The translations under genes and the position numbers were made by a program. From Sorex araneus (taxonomy: Eukaryota > Chordata > Mammalia > Eulipotyphla > Soricidae): a stretch of DNA of 64,000 nt. Below the pieces are notes generated by a model. It ran no database searches, was not told the DNA's origin, and saw nothing but the letters and a program-made list of their open reading frames with translations. Each line of letters begins with the position of its first letter. Positions within the stretch are counted from its first letter, which is position 1. The stretch lies in the NCBI RefSeq assembly GCF_027595985.1, contig NC_073311.1:49642463-49706462 (forward strand). Reading direction: 5' to 3'. Shown piece after piece: positions 31,640 to 43,100 of this stretch.

Positions 31640-31771
31640 GAGCATGAGGGAGAAGAAGAGGGAGAGACTGGGGAGAGGGGAGAGAAGGGAGAGAGGGAGG
31701 GATGGAGAAAGGAGGAGAGAGAGGGAAAGAGAGAGGGAGGGAGGGAGGGAGGGAGGGAGAGTGGGAGAGAA

Positions 31772-31870
<99 letters not shown>
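31640..31870. repeat. (GA)n / (GGGA)n purine tract
   Basis: About 230 bases of almost pure purine on the plus strand. Pure GA dominates from about 31806 to 31868. All open frames across it (Arg/Glu or Ser/Leu repeats) are artefacts. Confidence 0.97.
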
Positions 31871-31879
31871 CTGCCTCAC

Positions 31880-32703
31880 TGAAACTGCCTTCCAGAAATG
31901 TTAGCAAGCAGGGGGTTTGAAAGCATGGGAAAGAGTCAGGACAGGTGTGTATTTGTGCATCAATATTTGCAGTACTGCCTATGTTACCTAAATATTTCTG
32001 GGGCAGGGGAAATAAACAATAAATTCCATTGCACTCTGACAAGGGAGGCAACTCTTTACCTTTATGTTGTAAATCCTCCTTCCCCAAACACCTGGCAACT
32101 TGCATAATGGGAAGTCACTAGCCCCAGAATCTGCAGTTCTCGTGATGACCCACCCAGTCTGATATGGCAGCTCGCTGCTGCCTGTGTACTGGCTGCCCTA
32201 CTCATGGCCCAGGGAGTCAATAGGTCCAGGCAGGCTGAGGTGTGATAGGCACAGGAGAGCCTGCCTTTTGCCTGTCTCCCATGGAAACAAAAGCTTACCC
32301 AGGTTCAATCTGAAAGAATGTGTCATTGGAGACTGCAGATGAGGAGTGTAGGAGAAGAAAGGGCATCTTTTAAAAAATATCTCAGGTGCAGTCTTAAGGG
32401 CCGTGTGCAAGCTACTAAACAGGGTGGGGCCATTTGTAGGTGGGGCCACTTCAAGTTAGGTTTCTTATGCTGTCAGGATAGGAGCACCTATTAAGCCTCT
32501 GAGACCAGGAGGAACAGCAGAGACGCAGCCCTTCGGGACTGCTAGAGAAGAAGCCTGCTCCTTTAACTGTGATGTTCAGTCTCCGGGAGAAATTGGAGAT
32601 CACTGTGAAGAGAAGCCAGCTAGACCTTTCATCTGCCTTGAAAACTGCCAAGAGGCCGCACACAGCAGGGAAGAGTCCTGGCGGGCACCACAGTGCCGGA
32701 GAT
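31880..32703. other. Intergenic sequence left of copy B
   Basis: No gene recognised. The last part (about 32580-32703, with AACTGCCAAGAGGCCGCACA) appears to continue the L1-like sequence of 32704 onward to the left, where copy A has unrelated DNA. Confidence 0.35.
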
Positions 32704-33242
32704 TTCCCTGGGCCCCATACTGAGCTGATTACACCGAGATGCCCCAGATGGAGAAGGCACAGTTTCCTGCCTTCGCCAGATGGAATCCCAGCGACCATGA
32801 GCTTCTACAAGCAAGACTCCGGTATGTGGGTATCACTGTATTACTGTCACTGTCACGATCATCCCATCGCTCATCAATTCATAATTTGCTGGAGTGAGCA
32901 CCAGTAAGGTCTCCATCAAGAGACTTGTTGTTACTGTGTTTGGCATATCAAATATGCCAGGGGTAGCTTGCCAGGCTCTGCCGTGTGGGCGGGATACTCT
33001 AAGTAGGTTGCCAGGCTCTCTGAGAGGGACAGAAGAATCAATCCCAGGTCTGCAGCATGCAAGGCAAACGCCCTACCCACTGTTCTATCGCTCCAGCCCC
33101 CAGTACGTGGGTATCAGGACTAATTCTAGTCATGGCGGCTCTGGAACCAGCAGTTTCATCCTGACTCCCAGTCCGCCCTGATGCCGAAAGTCCCACTCTC
33201 AACCGGCCCCCGGAACCATCTTGCTGCACACAGCAGCGGGTG
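32704..33242 (+). mobile_element. L1-like 3' region, copy B (truncated)
   Basis: Counterpart of 1213-1749 in copy A, including the nested SINE. The 3' end present in A is missing: B jumps from GCAGCGGGTG to CCTAGTGACATGG at 33242/33243. Confidence 0.6.
32836..33102 (-). repeat. Long-form tRNA SINE, minus strand, copy B
   Basis: Same insertion as 1343-1610, with target duplications GTATGTGGGTATCA (32822-32835) and GTACGTGGGTATCA (33103-33116). Confidence 0.75.
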
Positions 33243-33617
33243 CCTAGTGACATGGAAAATTGGAGAAGGCCTGTACTGGGCATTTTCCAGGAGGCTGATC
33301 TCAGGAGTGTCTGCTTTGTCTCTGGGCTGGAACTCTTCAACTCCTAGAATTCCCTTGGCTCCTCCCTTTTCAGCTGTATGCAAAACTGGGGGACAGTGAA
33401 TAGGGCCATTGTGTGTTCCCCACCTGCTCGCAAAGGATCACTGCCCACTGCAGAATGACCAAGATCTTGAAAAAAAAATTTTAACACATTTTGTAATGTG
33501 TGTGTGTTTGTGTGTGTGTTTAGTTGCTCCGGCAGGAAAGTAAATATTTTCTCTCTATTCCACTCTGAGGGGGGACGGTAAACTGAATTTGGTCTTTTTA
33601 AGGTAAAGGCACTTTTG

Positions 33618-33860
33618 TATTTTAAAACTGTCACAGTCACTGTCATCCCGTTGCTCATCAATTTGTTCAAGCGGGCAAGTACGTCTCTCCCTCTGAGACT
33701 TATTGTTACTGTTTTTGGCATATCCAATACACACGAGTAGCTTGCCAGGCTCTGCCACGCGGGCTCGATACTCTCGGTAGCTTGCCGGGCTCTCCGAGAG
33801 GGGCGGAGGAATCGAATTTGGGTCGGCCGCGTGAAAGGCGAAAGCCTAACCGCTTGCTCT
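33618..33860 (-). repeat. Long-form tRNA SINE, minus strand, copy B, next to the promoter
   Basis: Counterpart of 3545-3790. Differences from copy A are more frequent here (about 8% by eye) than downstream of the promoter. Confidence 0.65.
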
Positions 33861-33884
33861 CACTTTAAAAACTATATATTTTCA

Positions 33885-34174
33885 TACTACGGCCTGTTTC
33901 CCGCAGCAGCTCAGTCCCACTTCCGTTTCTAGGGACAGCCGGGAAGGGGCCCGGCAGTGACGAGGAATCTCGCGAGATCTTATGAGATGGGACGGCGCTC
34001 CTTTCCCGCTCCACGGGCTGCCGCGCGAACGCCGGAGCCCTCCGGCTGCTGATCAGGCTGCTTCTCAGCCCTGATCCCAGACCCAGGGCTCGGAACCGAA
34101 GCTCAGAACCCAGCGGCTTTCTGCAGAAATGGGTCTGGAGGACGCATTTCGTTTCTGGCGCCGGACCACCCCAG
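33885..34174 (+). promoter_or_regulatory. CpG-rich candidate promoter of CLEC2-like gene B
   Basis: Holds a perfect TCTCGCGAGA palindrome (33968-33977), a known core element of TATA-less CpG promoters, and an antisense ETS site ACTTCCG (33919-33925). The ETS site of copy A (CCGGAAGTG) reads CCGGCAGTG here. More CpGs are retained than in copy A. Regulation is therefore predicted, not shown, to differ between copies. Confidence 0.5.
34129..34174 (+). CDS. CLEC2D: CLEC2-like B, candidate exon 1
   Basis: The ATG has G at both -3 and +4, a better start context than copy A (T at +4). It reads MGLEDAFRFWRRTTP and ends at CCCCAG|GTGGGA in phase 1. Four base differences from copy A within the first 26 bases all change the amino acid. 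Confidence 0.45.
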
Positions 34175-37100
34175 GTGGGAATGGGTGTTGTGCCTTCTTG
34201 GCCTGCCCCCCCCTTGCTTCTCGGTGGCCGTCATCTTCCGGGGAGGGGCAGTGACGAGGAACATGGCGCCCGTGCCTTGGGCAGAAATCCCTCCAGATTA
34301 AATTATTAAAGCTTCAGAATTTCAAAATCACGCATCCACTGCCAGTTTCTGTTTGTAAAGACCCTGTTCTTACCAGATTTAGGTAGTGGAAGTAGAGAGT
34401 TGGTATTTTGAAATTACGAATGATAGGCTAAACCTAGCCACTGCCAAATAATTTAGCATTTAATTTTTTTTTCACTTTTTTGGTCGTATACCGGGCACCA
34501 AATTGAGAACCTCACACATATGAGGTGCACAGTCTACTACTGAGCTATATTCCCCTTGCATGGCTAGGTTTAGAGCAAATTTGACTTGAAAGATGAAGAA
34601 CGTAATGATGTGTGTTTATTTTTCAGTTTAAAAAGAAGAGTATCTTTTAGGGAAATTCTAGCTGTTGAAAAACGCATTTCTTTCTTTTTTTTTCCTTTCT
34701 CCCCTCTCCCTGAAGTTTATTTTTTGTTTGGGACGATATGCCATTCTATTCCCATAAAATAGGGTTTATAATTAATAACAACTTAATAAAAATGCTAATA
34801 TTTATCAACTAAAATAAGGTTTCACTAACCAAAGTTATTTGACCAATCAGGATATCGTACTTGTTAAGCTAAACTGACCAGTAAGAATGTTTCATATGAA
34901 AACTGCAAATTTTGAACTGTTTTTGGATTATAAAACTAGCATTTATATTAGAAAAACACCTGGTTCTTTTTTTTGTTCTTTTGAGAGGTAGTGACTGATG
35001 CCATATTCCCAACTAGAAATCCAGTGGTTATGGTGTCAGAGTGCAATATAGGTGGTTGAAGGAGATTGGGAGAGGACAGTCCAGGTGGGAGAAGAGAAAT
35101 AAGACAGAAATGGAGCATGATGCTGAGGAGGACATTAGATTTGGGGAAATAAAGGAGAAAAGGGAAGGAGGTTTTGGAAGACTAGTAAGAGGGGCAAAAA
35201 GATTTTGGGGGATTGAAGTGATATTTACTTCTTTCCCTTGTCACAGTCAAAAATTATGGAATACATTGAATTTTGGGGACTTTTATTTTTTGATGCAGGA
35301 CCAGAAAGAATGGGAGACTAGATTTTTGTCTGAAGGCATCTCCTAAAATGTCACTGAGAGTGTGTCACTGAGAATGGTTTTAGACCATCTATCCTACATT
35401 TCTTCTGCTCCGACTAGAACTTTGGTTAAAACTTCTGTGATACTGGGAGATCCATGTGAAATGCAGTAGTTGAAGGAAAGTGAGCAGGAACTTTATCTTA
35501 AGTATGATTTTAATTTCAGTACAGTTGTAGGATGACATTACTTTGCCCTTTCCCTCCTTGCCACAAGTAGCTTGTCCCGGTTTGACCCAGAGTTTAGGCT
35601 TACCCCAGTCTCACCCATCAAGATGTTCCCGAATCTCTCCCATCCCTTTGTTTAGCTATAATCACTTCTCCATGTTCTCTTCCCCAAAACAGTTAATCCG
35701 AGGCTTTCCCTTAATCTGACTGCTAATTTGCAAGGTCAGACCTTCCTAGATACTGAATTTATATAAGTTAATATGCTTTTCTCTTCTTCTTGTGCCTTTT
35801 GAATAATTTACTTTAAAGCTATGACTGTTTTGTATAGACACAAGAAGACAATATTATGTTTTTATTACTTGGGAATTAATTGGCCTCAAATATTCCCTCC
35901 CAGGCCTCTGCTTTCTCCACTTAAGCCTCAGTTGCCCTCAGTTCCTAGCACCCCAAAGTAGGGTCCCCGACGTGGGACAGGAAGGATCCAGGGCAAGCCG
36001 TGAGTTATGTGCTACCCTGGCATCGAGATGGGCCTGGCCAAAGTGCCTAATTCTTAACTATAAGTTAAGAGCTTGATCATAGACAAATGCTGTCATGATC
36101 CAATAGTAATTATGAGACTGGGACCCTGCCAGGGATAGAAAGGTAATTGTTGATCTTGATCAGGCCAAAGTCCAACAAGGAACTAGTAGTGTGACCATGA
36201 GTTCATTCTTCCTTTTGCTTGGTGCTGAGTGGCATTTTTCTTTTTCTCCACCAGAATTTAGACTGTTGCCAGACTTTAGTGCTAAAGAATAAAGGTGTTA
36301 TATTTGTAGATAGGTTTTTGAGTAAAGTTAAACTTTTATTTCTCCTATATAATATCAAACATAGGATTATTTTAGATATCAAAATATGATACCATGCTAA
36401 GGTTAGCGCATGCTAAGTTTGTATTTACTGCACCAATCTGTAAGGCTACCTTTACAAAGTGGCCATACCATCTTATATTTCCAACATCAGTGCATGAGAA
36501 TTTCAATTCTCCACTTGGTTCTGTTATTTTGTTTTACTTACACTCTCAATAGGCAGAGAGAGGTAAATCATAGCATTTCTTTAATTCATGCTATCTTGAG
36601 CACATTCTTAGGTGCTAATTTGTCATCTATGCATTTTCTTCAATTTTATTTTAGATATGCAAAGGGTGATTGAAAACCCACCTTTAACTTGTGTATTTTT
36701 CTTATTTTGAGTTTTCAATGTTCTTAGTACTGTCTAGGTACAATTTTCACCAGATCTTTATCAAAAGTGTGCTTCTTTTCCAGACAGCAACTCTAAACCA
36801 TGTGAGGTGATACCTGCTTGTGGCTTTTGACTGGAATCTTCCTGTTTTGAGTGACAGGAAGCATTTTGATGCACCTGATGGCCATCTGCATATCTTTGAG
36901 ACTCTGGGGAGCTAATCCCTGACCTGACACAGAGGAGGCATATGCCTCACTGCTGATCCTCACACAGGACCTTCCTACCTTTTGCTATTTATTTACATCT
37001 CCTTGAACTCCTTTGCCTATAGCTGTAGAATTTCCTATAGATGGAGATTCTATTTCTTTGTTTCAGACCCTCTTTGATCCATGATAATAGCTTATCAATC

Positions 37101-40100
37101 ATGATCTTTTATGAAAGGGATTGGAAATAGGGAAATTGTGCTGCATCAGATCTTGGAAGTAGATTTTTGTGATAAACTTGTTTTTCTCATAAAGCTTGCA
37201 GGAGAATAAGATTATGGTATTTTACTTTAAAGGTGCAGATATCCAAGGAAAAGATAGAAAAACTCGACTTTCTGAAATTTGTCACAGACATGCTCGTTGC
37301 CTCGTCATTATTTTGATCCTAGTAATAATTGTCGTTTTACTTCCTTTTATTTTGACAGGTAAGTTACTTGTTTTGCAAACTTTAATGTCCTCCATATGGT
37401 GATAAATATTCCTTTGAGTCTTGTTTTATGCTAGGAACTGTGCAAAGTGCCTAAGGCATATTGGTCAATAAAACATAAAAATTCCTTGTTCCAATTTATA
37501 TCCCAGAAGGAAGATGTAGCTGCCATAATAAATTAAGGTAGGGGGTAGGGAAACAAGCTGCAATGCACATAGGAGTGACACACACTCTTCAGTGAGACTC
37601 TCTCCCTTTCTGCAAACCTTTGAAAGAGATGAAGGGAGCATGCTGATGCTTGGAGAAAACTCTTCAGGCACAGAAAACAATAGAACAAATTCCCAAATAA
37701 GGAATATCCCTAGTGCTCTATAAAAAGTTACAAAGCGCACACACTCAGGAGAGGGTGCAATGTGGTGTGTGTCATGTTGTTCTGTTTGTGGGCTCTCGGG
37801 GCAGTTCTCTCTCACATGCGCTGCTCATGTTCAGTGCTCTTGAGCCACTGTGTATGGACCAGATCGGGATGGCTCCTCCTTTGTGGTCCGCTTCTGTGTG
37901 TGTCACTGTGCTCTCTTCTGTCTGTCTCTTTATCTCTGTCTCTGTCTCTGTAGTCTCCTCAGGTCTCTTCCGACCTCTCTCTGTCTCTGCTTCTGTGTCT
38001 TCTCTCTTGTCTCTGTCTTCTCTCTGCCTCTTCTTGCTGTGTCTTCTTCTGTCTGTGTCCTGCTGCCTCTTCTGTCTCTGCCGTCTCCTCGGTTCTGTGT
38101 CTTCTTTTTTGTCTTCTGTTACAGTCTTACTTTATATAGCAATCACATAGGGCGGTAACACAAAGGTGGGTTAAACATTCACAAATCAACAAAGAAGGGT
38201 AAGACCATTTCTCCAGGAGATTAACAAAATCTCATCTAAGGAGATTACTAGGAGATCTGCTCAAGGGTGGGATCCAAAGAAGGGTGTGTTAGGGTGTGTC
38301 CCTTTCTTCCTTCCTCAGCTAGTAATCCGCTTAAATAGCTGTAGTAAATCTGTATGAGCACAGTAAGAGATATATCAGACTTAAAGTTTGGTTCTTCCTG
38401 AGGACATTCACTATATATCCCAGACCACAGTCCTCAAGCCAAGTTAGTCTTCCTAACCCCAGCAGGGTCCTAGTCTCTTTGTTACTTTTGCATCATATTG
38501 TGGCACTTTGGCCTGGCCCATTTTGATGCCAGGGTATCTCACAACTTGTCGTGGGTCCATTCCATCCCTCGTTGGGACCCTGCTTTTGGGGTGCTAAGAA
38601 CAAAGGGCAACTGAGTTGAGAAAGCAGATGCCCAGGAGTAAATATTATTGGAGTCAATCAACTCCCTAGTTACAAATCATAATATTAACTGTCTTCCTGT
38701 ATCCATACAGAAAGGACATTTCCTTCAGGTAAACTAAGTTCCCTGTGGCTAAAAGGACAAAGCCCATGTTATCCTACAGTGCTCTAAATAAGAGCAAGAA
38801 GATTTCTGGGGCTAGAAGAAGGTGCGACCTAGGAAGAATCATGGGATGGATTCAGGAGGCAATATTCTGGAGAGTCACTTAAAGACTTTGGGTTAAACTT
38901 TCAACAGAGCAGGAAAGGGCAGGAAAATGAGCGTTACAAAGAAGAGTGTCATAGCTCCAAGATTTGCATTGAAGAATGATCATTTTTGCTATTAAGAAGT
39001 GATTGTTAGAAGAGAAGGGTAGAATCTTTGGATCTGCTTCTGTTAGAGTCTGGAGTTGATCACCCCTCTAGGACAGAGGACAGCCAATAATGCAAATCAC
39101 ACAGTGAGATTTATTGCTCCAGCAACCCGGGTTCGAATCCCAGCATCCCATATGGTCCCCTGAGCACCGCCAGGAGTAATTCCTGAGTGCAGAGCCAAGA
39201 GTAACCCTACTCATCACTGGGTATGACCAAAAAGCAAAAAAAAAATTTGAAAATAATAAAAAAAATAGTCTTGTGATACTGTAGGATAACAGTCTTGTGA
39301 TACTGTAGTCTTGTGATACTGTAGGAAACAGACTATGTTTGTTTGCCCTTCCTCCCTGGCCACTGGGAGGTTAGGTTTGTTGATTTCTCCCCTAACCTTT
39401 GCCTCCTTATCAGACTCTGTTGTCTTGTAAATATTGTCTTTCTCTTCTCCTTAATGTCCTTTGCATGGTTAGTTACTTCTGAGCAACTACTTTATGTATG
39501 GACACAGGAATACAGTTAAAAGATAAGTTTGTAACTTAGGAGTTAACTGAATGCAGATTATATAACCTCCTGGACATCCGCTCTCTGGACTTAAGCCTCA
39601 GTTGCCCTTACTTCCTAGATCCCCAAGACCAGGGTCCCGATGAGGGACTGGATGGACCCAGGGCAAGCTGTGAGAAACCCTGGCATCAAAATGGGCCAGG
39701 CCAAAGTGTCATAATTCTTAACTATAAGTTAAGAGCATTACATGGACAAATTCTGTCATGATCCAAAAAGTAATAACTAGATTCGGACCCTGCTAGGGTT
39801 AGGCATGATTAATTCATCCTGAGCACTGTAGTATGAGTGTCTGGTGAGATGTCCCCAGGAGCGTTGCTCTACAAGCCTAAAGATGTCTGTTACTGTGTCA
39901 TACAGAATGGCAAATACTAGGAGTAGAAGGAAGATGTTAATTAAGTTATTGGTCTAAGAAGAGGAGAAACACCTTAAATGCTGTTTTGCCATCCTGGACT
40001 GCATGTTGTCAGGAAGGCTTGAAAAACACGTTGATTGTGCTTAGGCGGGGAGGCGGGGGTGCGGAGGGCTGGTTTGGGAGGCATGTTTAGGCAAGAGGAA

Positions 40101-43100
40101 GTTAAAGTGGTGGTGTCAGGGAGAGTGTGAGACAGATTTATTGAGGAGAGAGAGTTAGAGAGAGAGACACACACAGAACAGGGCTGGGAGAGAATTAAGA
40201 GACAGCATTGTGGGGAGAGTAGAGAGGGACAGAGTTAGCGGGTGAGAGTTGGAGAGAGTTGCTGCCCAGAGTTGGAGGCGAGTTGGGGAGACAGTTGTGG
40301 AGAGAATTTGGGAGAGATAAGAGATGGAATAAACAGCAACTGTTCACCAACCAGCTCGGGCCTTTTTTCTCCTTCATCTATCGAGAGTCCGGAGAGCCCA
40401 CGTGCATCCATTAATGTGTGATCACGTGTAGCAACACCAGAGCTAAAAGGTGCTTACACAGCCCGAGAAAGGAGTTCACACATGATACCGTTCTTTTTAA
40501 ATTTATCTATTAGAATCTGAATTCTCTTGATAACGCTCACTGTTTATTTTAGCTAACACAGCACAAAACGTCCTTAATTTTATATTTCTACTTGAATTTT
40601 ATCACAGTGTAATATGTAAAATCCCCAATCCCATGTCAGTGGTTTTCCAGTGTGTATTACTCAGCACTATTTTAAAGTATCAAGTGGTTCTCCCTAATAA
40701 TTTAAGGGGGTATGTTTTGTTGAGGAGAAATGGCACAACTGGTTGTTGGTAGGGCTTACTCCTAGTCCTTTGCACAGTGGTACTTCTTGGTTGGGCTTGT
40801 GGACCTTATGAGGTTCCAGTGATCGAATCCTGGGTCAGCACCTTCACACTATACAATTGCTCCAAGGCCCTTGATTCTTTTTTTTTTTTCCAAACTAATT
40901 ATGCCAAATATTTTTTTTATTATTTTTTTAATTTATTTGTTTTTAATTAGAGAATCACCGTGAGGGTACAGTTACAGATTTATACACTTTTGTGCTTATA
41001 CTTCCCTCATACAAAGTTCGGGAACCCATCCCTTCACCAGTGCCCATTCTCCACCACCCGTAAACCCAGTGTCCCTCCCACCCTCCCCAATCTCATCTCC
41101 CCCCCACCCCACCCTGCCACTGTGGCAAGGCATTCCCTTCTGTTTTCTCTCTCTAATTAGCTGTTGTGGTTTGCAATAAAGGTGTTGAGTGGCCGCTGTG
41201 CTCAGTCTCTAGCCCTCATTCAGCCCACAACTCCCTTCCCCCACATGGCCTTCGACTACAATGTAGTTGGTGATTCTTTTTTTTTTTTTTAAGGAAACAC
41301 ATGTGCTCTCTGCTCTCTAATCTAAACTTCCTAGGGATAAGGATTAATATAAATGTAATAGAGTCTTTTTCTTTAAATGTGAGGAAATTATAGTCATCAT
41401 TGGTATTCAGTATTTTGATACTATTTTTTCTTTCACTGGCCTTAAAGAACAATGTTGTCTTAGCATCTAAAGGAGAGCAAATAATACAGACAAAATGTGA
41501 AATGAGAATACTGATTCTTCCTATACCTTACTCTAAAATATTGGTTATTTCAGAACATTTAATAAGAGCCAAAAAAGTTTTATTTATTTTTAAAAGAAGT
41601 ACATACAAAACAAAAATGTAGAAAGTGCTACATTGAATTTTTGTTACTATAATAATATTTTTGTTGCTATATTTTGTCCACAGAAAGGTTTTATAGTTCC
41701 TGAGTATGTACCATAGTAAAATTGAGGATATAAAAGACATTAAGAGGAAAGGGAGCTTATATTAAGGGAAATACAGGAAAAGAGAGTCTATAGGATATAT
41801 TAGGAATATCTTGTACTTATTCTTTGCAGAAATGAGCATCATCTATAAGAAATACCATGGACCCAATGATTTATAAATTTATTTTCCTAAAGCCATTAAT
41901 GCCCATGTACCTCCATGTAAAATGAGATGCACAGGTACCCCTACCAGGGTACTGTTGATTATTGTACTTAGGATAAGACTTTCTGATGAGTTAGGGCATT
42001 AACAATTACCAGTCTATAGCTTTAGCGTGACCTTAGGATGGTAAGTGGGAAGACAGATGAAAAGAGCAAGAAAATATATTTACTATATTTTGTTGTGATT
42101 ATCCAAGTTTTAGTAAGAAAAGAAAAAACAGTCTCAGAAGTCCATGTGCATCCTGCCTGCCCACCACCGTGGATTGGATTTGGAAACAAGTGCTTTTATT
42201 TCTCTGAAGACATGGGGAACTGGACATACAGCCAGACTTTCTGTAACTCATTGGGAGCTGATCTTGTTCAGATTGACTCCGTAGAGGAACTGGTAAGCAT
42301 TGTTCTCAGGCACCAGGGAGAGAATGCAAGTGTGAGAGCACTTGAGCATCACATTCAGGGCCCTGAGTTCAGCCCCCAGCACCACATGTCCAGCACCTCA
42401 GGGCCCACGTGTCACCCTGCTTGCCCTGGAGCTCCCTGTGCACACTGGGCTGAGCTTTGCAGGGAGTGGCCCCGTCCAGTTTCTCCCAATGCCCCGGGGG
42501 CTGGTCCATATTTTTAAAAAGAAGAACTGTTTGGGGAGTATATTTTCTGTTGAATAAGGAGCTCCCCCGGGTGCCACAGCGGGATAATGAAAGAGAAGGA
42601 TGTCGTCAAGTCAGTCTGGAAGCAAGGGGCACAGACAAGCTTCTGACATGTGTTAAATTCTCTACCTAGAATCTGGTGAGACATGTCAAATACGATCTTT
42701 CATGTAATCCTCATATTCGGCCCAGAAGCTTAGATAAAGTGTTCCTGTGTGCAGAGAATTATTGTATTCACATAATTTTTTCATTCAAATGGTGGGAGTG
42801 ACAGTGTTCACAGTATACTAAAACAGTAGGCACAAAGTGAGACTTTGCCAGTCACATGGGGAGATATGATTCATTTAAATAAAGAGGTTTAAAATCAATT
42901 TTATTATTTAAAAGAGGATTCCAGATGATGACTGGCCACCAGGAAAAACAGGCCTTGTACTGCCAGAGTTCGGGTTGCTCTAAACGTCTTTCCTGCTTCT
43001 CTGTGCCTCTCAGCTCAGAAGGCAGGTTGCGGGGTGGGGAGAGATGCACCATCCAGCCACACACCATGGCTTGAGGCTCAGTTAAGTCACAGACATCTTG

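Noticed and set aside
31482-32105. Frames of 118-171 codons rich in Arg/Glu or Ser/Leu
   Set aside because: Readings of the (GA)n tract in several frames at once.
35041-35346. 101-codon frame in intron 1 of copy B
   Set aside because: Disrupted in copy A by a one-base length change of a G-run; no splice signals in suitable positions and no known domain.
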